Shown here: one piece after another, positions 20,901 through 31,609 of the stretch
Layout: every line of letters begins with the position of its first letter
How positions within the stretch are numbered: position 1 is the first letter of the stretch
NCBI GenBank assembly: GCA_905250885.1
Contig: CAJNOQ010001306.1
Coordinates: 1 to 33,338, forward strand
DNA: 33,338 nt
Reading direction: 5' to 3'
Origin: Didymodactylos carnosus
Lineage: Eukaryota > Rotifera > Eurotatoria > Philodinida > Philodinidae
Position numbers and translations under genes: made by a program
Notes under the pieces: generated by a model
The model's input: the letters and a program-made list of their open reading frames with translations, nothing else
Databases searched by the model: none
What the model was told of the DNA's origin: nothing

Positions 20901-23900
20901 AATGATAATAGACTTCGTCTCTATCGTTAACAATTACGAAAACATCTTATAAGTTTATAGTCAAGTGCAAAAAATTACAAAAATTTTTATCAGTTATATA
21001 GTATTCAATTTTGTGTGGACATTCAAGAGTATCGGAAGAAAAGAGCAAGCTTCATTTGTATTACCTACTATTCTATTGTCAATGATGCATAAGCTATAAC
21101 TATTAAATCTAATACGATTAATATAATTACGCAATTAATAAAACAAAAAATCTAACAAAATGAGAATAAACTTCAAATAGTAAGTTTATCTGAGACAAAA
21201 GAATGTTTTATTTTATCTTTTCAGGTATAAAAATAACAATATAATACACGTTTTCATTTATTATTATGGTAGCACATCTTCATTCGCCATCATAAACAGT
21301 TAATATTACTACCTTCGATCATGCAACATACAGAACAAAAACGAAATAGAAAGTCAACAAAAGAGTCTCACTTTCTTCTTTTTGTTTTAACTCACATTGA
21401 CATTTATCCGTGTAAGAAATTACCTTTTTTCTTTCTTATTCTTCTTTCTACTTTTTGATTACAATTAAACAATCAACATCATCACCACACTCATAAAAAT
21501 GAAAGAGATTTCAGTGACCAACACAAGGCACCTTATTTAGAATATTTTGTGTTTTATGTCAAACAGAAAAAAAAGATAAGAATGTGATGTGTGTGACAAG
21601 GTGTTTATTTTACTCTGAATAGAGGATAGCTCAAATCTTCATCTAGTCTGAGAATTTAAAATAGATCCTATTGAAAGGAAACAATCTCCGGTCGAGAATT
21701 CTAAGCAATCAGATAAACAATCATAAACTGTACAAGCATGCGTACTTAACAAGATTTAAAAATGTTTTTTTCTTAACTTTAGAAAGTCAATTAATTTGTC
21801 GCAGTGGTTCGTGGACTTCTAGGAGAGAAGTGGTGACGATAGCAAGTACGATATGAATGTATTCTCTTTCTTAGTGGTCAAATTATCCAAGTGTCATATT
21901 AGAATAAAAATAAAAAGGTTGAATTTACTTACATTTTCTATAATCGAGCATATAGAAGTAGAACTAATTGACAGGGATACAAACAAAAGTGGTATAGAGA
22001 AATAATTTGAACAAATTAGAGATGATGTGTGTATAGTGTCTTTTAATTTAATTTAATTAACCATGAGAGAGGATCGTCATCATCATTATCATTTAGTGTT
22101 TGTAATAGCAAAATAAATATCATTAAATACCGGTGACATGAACATGTGATATTCATCAACCGTTCCATTATAGCTATACAGTGAAGTTGATATCTATCAC
22201 TGCTATATATTTTGCACATCTCAAGAAAAAAACAAATTATCAGTGAACATATGATTATGCGTGCTATGCTATATTCTTTTCTTTCCATTTTCAAAAATAC
22301 TCTGTGAACATCTGTATATAGACGCGCGTAATATCGACATATATTACATATCCAGCTCACGTGCTTTGATTTTGCACAATGGAAAAGAAAAATAAATTAA
22401 CAACGACCTTTTCAATTATCGACCCGTAAGCTACAAAACTGTATGAAAATAGAATATATTATAATATTGAAGATACAAATGACAGTCTTTTTAATTTTCC
22501 TCATATGCTTTTCATTTTATTTATTGTTTTCACTCCTCATAAAAAATATTATGACGTTTTCTACAAAACTTACTATTCACTTGGAATTTCATTTTGAACT
22601 TCTTGGATTACGGTAACATAATGGCGCTTTTACATGATCATTGTAACAAACAACACAACGAGATTAAATGTCGTTTAATTTTTTTATTTTTGTTAAAACA
22701 AAAAAAAAAATGGGAGGAGGAAGCGTGCATAGTTTTAAAATGTTAATCACGATGGTATTTAACAACGCAAAATTTTACACTCATTCTGTTCCCTTCACAC
22801 AATTCTTATTCTAAACAAACATACCTATAGTTGTTGCTAGGGTGGTCCATTAATCTAATAATTGAACTGAGATGAGCTCAAAGTCACGAGATAATTTATT
22901 ATAATCACTTTCCCTTGACTCTCATCATACTCAAAAATTCAGTGCTCTATAGTAGATGAGGCTAAAGTTTTCGTACAAAATACATTCGTATATCAGAAAG
23001 ATGGTTGTTGATCCTCAATAGTAGCTTTGTCAGATATGAAAACACCATGCGATGTGCTGAATTATTGAGGTTAAAATCTGCTTAAAGACATATTGAAAAA
23101 GATTGTATTTTTTGATGATCTTTTGCGTCAATATAAAAGAAAATGTTCCCTTTCAAAACTTTGAATATCTTGAATCAGTTAATATCATAGTCTTATTGCA
23201 ACAACAATAGTCATAACTTAATCTCTGAAGAATAGTCTGAACTAAATTATATGATAAAAGTTGAAAAATAATAAATAAACAACTTATCGTTTTTCCTTAC
23301 CATGTTTATTATTAGCAGTATGAACATTGAATTTGAACACGAATATTTGTATATTCAATTGTTGTTGTTATTTCTAAAAATATTAATAGTGAGATGATGA
23401 CAGGAAGTATTTCTTTTCTTATCGTGGTCTCCTCTTAGCTTTGCCATAGAAAGACCTATTGCTATTTTTCTATACGTGATCCTCAAAGTAAGAAAGAACA
23501 AAAACACAAAATGTGATCATTTTCCTGCTTTAAGTTTTCTTCATGGTTTCATATGATTATTTCTCTCTCTCCTTTCATCTTTTTTTGTGTTCTTCTTTTC
23601 TTGGCTGAGTATGGTGTTTGTGTGTATAAGGTGTGTTATAAGGATGATACGTATTATTTAAAAAAATAAAATATAACGACTTTTATGCTCATCTTATAGT
23701 TCAAAAATGAATAAGAGAATAAAGAACAGAAAATAATGATATTTTTTTACCTTAACTCGGACTACGTTTCGAAAGGATTGCATGCTCATGAGTATTATAC
23801 ACTGTACATAGTAGATCTTTTAGAGATAAAGTAGGGAGATGCGAAGAAAAGAAAAAAGAGAAAGGTAAGAGCAGAAAAGAAAAACGAAAACATCAGTAAT

Positions 23901-25159
23901 CAATTTTTGACAAACTAGTATAAGTTCTTTAATGAAATCTGATGAAATATTTAAACACATTTTCGGTTGTGTGTGAACTATAGAGAACAAGAAAACGGAA
24001 GTAAATTTCTGAGACAAAACGTTTTCCAAAATGCCAATTAGCAAATGTTTCCCATCAGTACTCAATAGAGCAAATCCATCTTTTCTATTGTGGAAAAATT
24101 ATTTTCTTTATCTGTAGAAATAAAAATATCGTTAACTGTGAAACGCGGTTTGAAAATCACTCAAAGACTGGTCATGCATAAATTCGATAACAAGAAGTTC
24201 TCAGAAGAATTTGCTGAAAAAAGAGTTATAAGAACACTCTTTATTTGATATGGACACTGTTCTATGAAAAAAGCTGAAATTCAAACATGAAAATAATCTT
24301 TCAGATATTCTCAAGGGAAACTACACAAAATTAGTCATGTTTAATCTAGATGTTCAAGACTTTCAATGATTCGTGTTCAAAAACTATCCAGATGGCCATT
24401 CATCGTCTTAAATTGTGTAATAATTCTGAATACTCATTATTTATCATCAATTTAGTTTCTTAAACAACATTTAAATAATTTCCTAGCTAAAAATCTTTCG
24501 ACAGTCGCATCGTAAGAGACACAACACCGAACAGCCGGATTAGTATAGCAATATTCGAATAGATTCCGTAAATACTGAATAGTTCTTACGATGCTTTACA
24601 GATTTTTTGCTAGTTATACTAGTAGCGAGAGCATGCTCGAAGAAAAAACTTTTCCAAGTACTACTTTCGTTTCTCAGGTCAGAATCGCACATTCTTCGTC
24701 AAATACGCAATAAACAAGTGAATAATTTTAAATTTCTTCTCTTTAAACGTTTTCAAAACAAAACATCGGATTGCAGACTACGTGATACGATGAATAAAAT
24801 GGCATCCTCAGTTTTTTGAAATTATAAATTTGCATTTTCCGTGCCTGAGATGCCTCTAAGAGACATTTTGGAAAATATTTTTTTGAAAACACATGTAATT
24901 GATGAAGTTTTTGGCGCTGATCCTGAATATCACATTTATGTTGAGAAAAACCATTGCCTTTATAAAGAAATTATATTTTACTTCTGGGGGATCTTCAATT
25001 GTAACACTTAGAAAAACACAAGAGTTAGGTGTTAGAACGTAATTTCTAGATGTTTAAAAGCACGGTTATACTCAGATTCATTTGTAACTATGAAGAACAG
25101 CTTAAAGATAGTTCAAACAAAAGTTTGTGAGGGTAGAAGGTGTTAAAAGGGGTCAAAAG
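17960..25159. other. Seven-kilobase AT-rich stretch without a supportable gene
   Basis: I found no exon with recognisable protein similarity, no tRNA or rRNA and no long repeat arm. ORFs of 60-105 codons here (18107, 19812, 19863, 21671, 22043, 23820, 24607) have low-complexity or random-looking peptides. Small features: TA-rich microsatellites near 19780 and 19990, an A/T homopolymer near 22700, and a short inverted pair (GCATCGTAAGA at about 24507, complement at about 24584). It may hold the 5' UTR exons, introns and promoter of the minus-strand A1CF-like gene, but this is a guess from position. Confidence 0.4.
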
Positions 25160-25650
25160 AAAAGACTAATGCGAAATGTGTAGAAATCAAGTTTGCCTAT
25201 TGTGAGTTTTTGAGAAAAAGCTTTCTGTAAGATCCTTGGTTCTTCAGATATTCCGACGAGGTAGCGGCACTTGTAAGTATTTCTAATCGAATAGAATCAT
25301 TCTATACAATATGAGGCGTTTCCGCGTTCTTTCAGACATTTTATGATGGAGATGCGAAATATCCAAAATTTTTCCAAAAAAGTACTATCTGTACGAGTTC
25401 TAAATGAAACAAACACGAAAAAAAACATCAGGTAAAAGTTAACACTTCAACATTTCCGTGAAAAAACGTCGCAGAAAGCTCGAAGACGTCTCATGTTGTA
25501 GAGAATGGTTCTTAGCCGATTAGAAATATTTACAAGTGCCGCTGTCTCGTCGGAACACCTGAAAAATCAAGGGTCTTTTTTTAACGCTTTTTTACAAAAA
25601 CTCCGCAATAGGCAAACTTGATCTTTACAAATTCTGCACAGGTCGAGTTA
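25160..25650. mobile_element. Fold-back element, ~205-bp inverted arms
   Basis: The left arm (about 25160-25365) and right arm (about 25446-25650) are inverted copies at roughly 75-80%. They share AAGTTTGCCTATTG, TTCCGACGAG, CGGCACTTGTAA and TATTTCTAATCG. The spacer is about 80 bp. Non-coding and more diverged than the other fold-back elements in the window, so probably older. Confidence 0.65.
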
Positions 25651-26617
25651 CTCTTTCGAATGAAAAAAAGTTATTAAGATCTGAGCAGTAGGAAAGTCAG
25701 GAGACGGTTCGCATGTCATATCAAAAATGGTGTTTTTTGACCTTTTTGGCCGTAAAAGTAAAATAAAGGTATCTTAGCTATCGTATAATCACCGGACAGC
25801 TGAGGTTTGCGGCAAAAAGTAGTATGTTTGATACTTTACAACACGTAAAGGGTCCTCGATACTAAGTCTACACTTTTGTATGCACTTTCTTCATAGAGAT
25901 ATATGAGGTTTTAACTGACCATACGTGATCACATAAAAAACCTGTCCCTACATTTAGTGAAAAAGTTCGATTTTTTTGTAAGATGTTTATTTTTTCTTTT
26001 CGTCTTTTATTATAAATGTTTCTTTTTACAAAATTTACCATGGTTTATCAATTGAGCATCATCGGTAAGGTACAATCAGCTTGTTATAGCTTCGAGACCA
26101 CGCGCGATAAAAACGTCAATTTTTTATCGTAGATGGTAGACAGTAAGCTACAAAAAAAAAGATTTTTAAAAATTTATTAAAAGGAAGTGAAGTTATACAC
26201 ATTACATCTTAAATTCTTAAAAAAAAACGGTATAATACCAACGCAATTCAGTGATATTTCGGTACATTGAATACACAAGTCGCTTCTAAATTATTGGTGC
26301 ATTAGTTGAATATATTTTTAATGTTATCATTCTACAATTAATTGATAACATTCACGAGTGTCAATCGGATCGAATTATACGGATAATATAGTTCGCATGT
26401 GAAGCAAATTAGTTAAACAGTCCTTTTGATATAGTTTGTATAAGTGTGTGGGTAATGATCTATCTCTTGCGGTAGAAAATGTACTTTTCTTGGCAAATTT
26501 AACGTAAGACAAAGCTAATCTATCTTGTTCTGCCTTACTTTCACATTGTCTTGATGGCAGACTTCGCCTGTTTATCTATTCTATTTTTTTCTTCTTTTAT
26601 TAGGGGTATCAATTTTT
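25651..26617. other. Non-coding spacer
   Basis: No supportable gene or repeat arm between the fold-back element and the MULE palindrome. A slightly GC-richer part (25680-25960) may be the outer part of the preceding element. Confidence 0.4.
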
Positions 26618-26754
26618 TTGATCACCAAATGTTCCAGCATGAATCTCACATTTTTATTTCTCAACAAAGGATAATTTATACCACAAACATATTTATTGAA
26701 ATATTAAACAAATGAACAATATTTTTACAGCTTTATTTATATCTATTTACAAAT

Positions 26755-26915
26755 TTAAAGCTGTACTAACTTTCTTGGGACGCCCGTTTGCGTTTTGTTT
26801 GCCTAATGGTTGAATATGTGCTTTATCGCTGACTCGATACAAGTTAAATAAATTTGCTAATCCAACAGATTGTTGCCACATCAGAAAATCATTGAATGTA
26901 AGCCACTGACGAGAA
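26755..26915 (-). pseudogene. MULE transposase C-terminus, left copy with SWIM finger deleted
   Basis: On the minus strand the frame reads SRQWLTFNDFLMWQQ and passes directly into SVGLANLFNLYRVSDKAHIQ, ending with GRPKKVSTALNL and a stop. Compared with the right copy, the segment encoding the SWIM Cys/His residues is missing; the junction lies at CAACAATCTGTTGG. The frame stays open across the deletion. AATAAA (minus strand) follows the stop. Confidence 0.7.
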
Positions 26916-26937
26916 CGATAAATATCTAGCTAATGAT

Positions 26938-27158
26938 ACATTCAATGACTTTCTGGTGTGGCTACAATCCCCTTGGCTTGTTGTACCAGAATCATGCAGC
27001 TGTCCGGTTGGTGTAAAACATATTCGTGTAAACATTCTGTTGGATTAGCAATTTTATTTAACTTGTATCGAGTCAGCGGTAAAGCACATATTCAACCATT
27101 AGGCAAACAAAACGCAAACGGGCGTCCCAAGAAAGTTAGTACAGCTTTAAATTTGTAA
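26938..27158 (+). pseudogene. MULE transposase SWIM zinc-finger C-terminus, right copy
   Basis: Reads TFNDFLVWLQSPWLVVPE, then SCSCPVG, then after a one-base frame change KTYSCKHSVGLAI, and ends with GRPKKVSTALNL and a stop at 27156-27158. C-x-C ... C-x-H is the SWIM zinc finger found C-terminal to the catalytic domain in Mutator-like (MULE) transposases, and a GRPKK-type basic tail follows it in many. The N-terminal domain, DDE triad and FLYWCH or zinc-finger parts are absent. AATAAA follows near 27168. The frameshift lies between the two Cys pairs. Confidence 0.7.
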
Positions 27159-27315
27159 ATAGATATAAATAAAGCTGTAAAAATATTGTTCATTTGGTTA
27201 ATATTTCAATAAATATGTTTGTGGTATAAATTATCCTTTGTTGAGAAATAAAAATGTGAGATTCATGCTGGAACATTTGGTGATCAAAAGTATCTTTTTT
27301 GATGATCATTTGTAT

Positions 27316-27903
27316 CTAAAAGTGTTGTCTTTCTTTTCGATTTTCAGATGAGTAAGAGGAATGTGACTTGTTTGTTTTTCCATACTTTTCGTCTCGCTCT
27401 CGCAGAACTTTAAGATTTTGATGAAGAACATCCTTGTTTCGTTTGCTCCTTTCCATACATAGTGCTGAATAGACACAGTTTTGTTCTACATGAACATGTC
27501 CATCTAATGCAAGATTTCTGAGACGAAATATTTCAATAGGAATGCTTGCTTACTTCTACTAACCAAGGCTAGTTTCGTTTACATGATAAAATCTTTATAA
27601 TCTCATTATATAAAAAATTAGATTAACACTGACTTTCTTTTAGCTTTTACACAATATTCCGCTACATTTCAGTATTTTTTACTTTAAATCGCAACTTTTT
27701 TACAATGTATAGTGCATGCAAATTCCGTCAAGAAGAAAAACAAAGAGAGAAACAAAGAATATTTTAATTCAATATTTTCTCTTTTTTGCTTACTTTTCTC
27801 TGTGCCCATCTGGATAATGTCGTCTATTTCTTTGATCTTCACTTAAAGATTCTCTTTCTCTTATACAGAAATGATTTGACCATATAGTGTTGCTACTTCG
27901 ATG
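27316..27903 (-). CDS. Two probable exons of an unrecognised basic, Arg/Ser/Glu-rich protein (5' partial)
   Basis: Exon 27903-27794 follows a strong minus-strand acceptor (long pyrimidine tract ending TTTTCGCAG). It reads HRSSNTIWSNHFCIRERESL, then SEDQRNRRHYPDGHRE, and ends at a GTAAGC donor in phase 2. Exon 27544-27316 resumes in the right phase with IPIEIFRLRNLALDGHVHVE, continues through MERSKRNKDVL and LRERDEKYGK, and stops at 27316. Together about 112 residues, rich in Arg, Lys, Glu and Ser. The acceptor at 27545 lacks a pyrimidine tract, so the junction is the weak point. An upstream Met (MYYKLVESHDFY) is in frame before the first acceptor, so the gene could instead start there. I recognise no family. 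Confidence 0.4.
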
Positions 27904-28300
27904 CTGCGAAAATGAGGAAGTAAAAGTGGAATAAAAATCATGGCTTTCCACGAGCTTATAGTACATTCGCGAAATGCGCAAATTTGTCAGATCATTATGG
28001 GCAATGATACAAATATTTAGAAAAAAAGTAATATTGAACATTCTTTACATAAGTGATAAAGTTCCTCAATTGATCTATCTTGTTATATAATTCATGGCTC
28101 TATCGGGAAAACGAGAAAGTGGCATAATGCAAAATGGCCTACAAAAGCTGACTTTTGAAGCATGTTTTCTCTTAAATTAATGTTAAATTAAAAATGATTC
28201 CACGTATGCGATTACTTATTAACAAAAAATTGTCTAGATGGAATCTAGAACAATAGTTTTGATAGTAACTAACAAATTTTTTTAAAGTTCACTCTTTCAG
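27904..28300. other. Spacer upstream of the minus-strand exons
   Basis: No further exon joining the frame at 27903 could be supported. The minus-strand open frame does continue to 28041 through the acceptor. Confidence 0.3.
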
Positions 28301-29750
28301 TACGATAGGTTTCTAAAGTTTTTCCCGCACTCAGCATGGCTCAAACTTTGCACAAATATTCTTATATAAGACATTCATGGTTTAAGTACGACAATGACCT
28401 TTTACTCTGAATTCCACTTAAGCATTCTCATATAACCACACGTTTTTATGTATATTTCGTTTTTCTGAGTTCACAAGTGTTTTAATATACTCTGACTCAG
28501 TGCTAGCATGTTAAGCCCATCGGTCAGAAACCTATCTCAGCCCAGGTGGATCTGATCTGAACCAAACTTTCAGGGAATATTGACCATGTCAAAGTGTAGT
28601 AACGAGATTTTTTTTTTGGCCATACTTGCATCTATTCCTGGGAGGGCGCCACAACAAGAGCCAAAAATAGGCGTCTACCACGTGCAAGAATTTTCATTCC
28701 AGGTAAATGATAGAGAGCTCGGTCTATTTTTTTCCGAAAAATCCTTTGAAGGTTTCTTGGAAATCCTCATTTCTATAAAAAATGGAAACATAATTTAAAA
28801 ATCGGACTCTGCCAACTTCTACCTAGAGGTGTTATATATAACTCAAAAAAAAAATTTTTTTTCGTTCGCCGATGTATCGTTACTAAGAATGCCTGCACGT
28901 TGCGAAAGCCCTGAAGTTAAAAGAACTAACTGGTTTTTATTGAAATCTGAATATACTATAGCAGAAATATACTGATTGAAACAAGCCTCTAGAACTCCGT
29001 GCTCCGCATAGAGCCCCCGAAGCCATTTTAGCGAAACCCGCAAATCGCTGGACGGACTATGATAGTACACTTGGTGTACTTCAGTAGTATACTAGGGGGC
29101 TTCAGAATTGCCCCGTTTCCATGGAGAAAATCATTTCTAAAAATCGCCCAAAATGGTTATTTTTGGGCAAAATTGCAACTTTCATGGCGTCTGTATTGAA
29201 AACGAAAGCACCGGAGACCGTCAAACTTTTACCAAAGATACTTTGGCATATAATCTATTTGGAAATATGGTTGAAAGTCTTATGGTCTACTTTGTTTCAA
29301 ATGGGTGCTACAGCAAAGTTCAGGGTTTTCCGGATTTGGGCCCTTAGTGCACAATCTCTTACAAAATAACGAAAGGATGTTTTGAGCTCGCGGCTGCGTG
29401 GTTTTGTAGCTCACACTATCTACTATTTATGGGGAAATCTCCGAGGCTAAGTAACCTGTTGTTATTGAATTACAAGAGTTTAAAGTTGGCAAATTTTCAA
29501 GATGGCGAAAGCTACGTTGTTCGGGACTTTTCGTAAAATATCAATATCTCACAATGATACAACTTTTTGATTTGCGGCTTTGACCGAAATTTATTAAAAC
29601 GTTTTGTCTACAAGAACTCCCTACTTTGGTAAAGTTTTGAAAGCATCGATTGAAGGCTACTCCGCTGTAATAGGTCGTGGCTTACATGCAATGGCTCTTA
29701 ATGAAAAAGAGCTATGCTATATTGCTAAAACATCTTTTCACTTCAAATTA
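28300..29750. repeat. ORF-poor block, probable unclassified interspersed repeat
   Basis: Base composition is less AT-rich than the flanks, with GC-rich patches such as GGGAGGGCGCCACAACAAGA and a local hairpin around 29142-29170 (CGCCCAAAATGG / TTTTTGGGCA). Short frames at 28580, 28843, 29121 and 29153 lack conserved motifs. No inverted termini were identified. The sharp contrast with surrounding DNA suggests inserted material, but family and strand are unknown. Confidence 0.35.
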
Positions 29751-30740
29751 TAGGATGTGATGCTGCCAAATAGCATGATAAATAAATAAGACTAAATGCT
29801 GGCGTTCAGTCTTTATTTGAGTTGTTTTTCTCAATGTAGGTATAGCCTATAGTCACTGATGCTGTTTATAGATAAGTTTGACTTTTTTGATAATAAAACT
29901 AAATAGATGGAAATTTCCCATTATCTAATGTTTTCGAGGTATAGTTTTGTAACAACATATCTATTTAACCAGGTCCTCGTTTCATTTATGCTTACGTTAG
30001 ACAAAAAAATTAGACCTGCCGTTTGTTTATTACTCTTTTATACTATATATATATATATGTGTATGGTACGAACAAATTTCACCCAGATAGACAAAGAACG
30101 CTACGATTCTATGTTTTCTCTTGTTTTTCACGTGACTACATAGTACACTACAGATCGCACAGATTTCTGTCGTAAAATTTATTTTCTTTATCATTCATTC
30201 ATTTTGATTCTCGAATGACACAATCGTTTTTTTAAAATCAGTTTTGTACATTGATACGACCAACCCACTCTAAAATTTTATCGTCAGGTATGTTCAATTT
30301 TAGTAGAACTTAAGATTAGAAAATAGATGCTTGGAGGAATGTAATGTCAAACTGACCTTATCTGGTGGCCGACAGCCGTTAGATCTAGGAGAAAGTATGA
30401 TAGTGGATTAAACAAAACCTGATCTGGAATTTCTTACTGACAAGCTTCGATATTAAGAGATGTGCGAGATTATGTCTTCTCGAATGGGGTCTTTTCACTT
30501 TAGCATTTAGGAACTTATAAATATTACGCTGGCCCTCTGAGCCTTATTTGGATGCTCATTTTTTATGAGAGACAGAATTGCATAAGTTTTCGACTCACAT
30601 GGAAAAAGAGTGAAAAAAGTGTAAGAAATAGTTCTCAAAAAAATCTCTCTTTGACCCTCTTCCACGGTATTAAGAGGATCTGCGCACTATCATTACGTGC
30701 GATCTTCCGTTTCAGTCGATCAGTTTCAATTGCTTTTAGA
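29751..30740. other. Spacer and probable promoter / 5' region of the orphan gene
   Basis: No independent gene found; ORFs at 29907 and 30552 look non-coding, although the latter runs in frame into the orphan gene's first exon. A TA microsatellite lies at 30043-30058. An acceptor-like TTGCTTTTAG lies one base before the chosen ATG at 30741. Confidence 0.4.
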
Positions 30741-31609
30741 ATGTTTCAATCGTTCGTTCCATCTGCTCTGGTTTATTCAGTAAGTAGAATTTTCTATTTT
30801 GGTTAAATCTTTTTCTAAATATTTACTCTTCTTTAGTACCATCATCCGATTAATGATTGTACACCTAGACAAAATTATAAATTACTTTCATCTGGTGAAC
30901 TCGATTATGTAAGAGTACTTAGGTGTATATTTTTCTTGTCTTTCCCGTTTCCTTATTTTAGTTACGTGTGTATTGTGGTGTTAAAATCGAGTTAGATGGG
31001 CAATATATACCGGCTGGAATAAAATTACCAGCAACGCACCGTACACCATTATGTTTTAAGGTGTCAGCGTATGATCTTCGATCATTCGATTGTATGTTGT
31101 CTACTTTTTATCCGTTTCATATTCATAATTATATAGGAAATCGTTGTTTTTGTAGCATTCAAAGAGCGTATTAACTCATATTTAGCTCTTAGTATCGCTG
31201 CTAAAGAAGAAAACTATGAACGAATTGATACAGAAGTAAGCAGTTTTTTTAGCTAAAACTGGATGAGTAGAGTTATCGTTATCCTTCTTGAATTTAAAGA
31301 ATAGAAGCAGGATAATGTTCACTACTGTCCGGTTGTCGTATGTACAAAGTTAGCTTCAGTTATGTGAATAGGCTGTTCAAGTAAAAGAACCAGCATTTGC
31401 CTTCTTTTAGGGTACAACGCAAAACATCTGGTATGTTTTTAATGGTGTTCCAAATTATGATATTCCTACACATGCATTTCAAAAACAAGTAAGCAAATAT
31501 CGATTGAGTTTATCGAGATGAGTAAGATTTTTCCATGTAACAAAATGAAATAGCGAAGAAATATTTTTAGGCTCATGTGGGTGTGTGTTGTTCTATGTTC
31601 AAAAACTAA
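30741..31609 (+). CDS. Unrecognised 141-residue protein, six exons, all introns phase 0
   Basis: Exons 30741-30779, 30837-30908, 30962-31060, 31137-31235, 31411-31488 and 31571-31609. Each junction is GT-AG, and every exon length is a multiple of three (39, 72, 99, 99, 78, 39). The protein begins MFQSFVPSALVYS, continues YHHPINDCTPRQNYKLLSSG, then LRVYCGVKIELDGQYIPAG, EIVVFVAFKERINSYLALS, GTTQNIWYVFNGVPNYD, and ends AHVGVCCSMFKN. There is no signal peptide or membrane segment and the composition is balanced, as expected of a small globular protein. The phase agreement across five introns is strong evidence that it is real. An AATAAA overlaps the stop (31608-31613), giving a very short 3' UTR; alternatively the last exon is wrong and the gene continues. 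An in-frame upstream extension into 30552 is possible. I do not recognise the family. Confidence 0.65.

Larger units (their letters stand above)
26618..27287. mobile_element. Head-to-head inverted duplication of a MULE transposase 3' end
   Basis: Arms 26618-26900 and about 26936-27287 are inverted copies with only a handful of mismatches over about 250 bp. Each contains the C-terminal end of a coding region, its stop and an AATAAA downstream, so the two truncated genes point away from a centre of about 35 bp. The right copy keeps a segment of about 75 bp that the left copy has lost. Outer arm ends read TTGATCACCAAATGTTCC and the complement. Confidence 0.8.

Noticed and set aside
22043-22360. 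105-codon minus-strand ORF
   Set aside because: No motif, no codon-like bias, no splice partner; length is within chance for this amount of sequence.
29121-29369. Overlapping 82- and 64-codon plus-strand ORFs
   Set aside because: Two overlapping frames of similar length in the GC-shifted block, neither with a recognisable motif.
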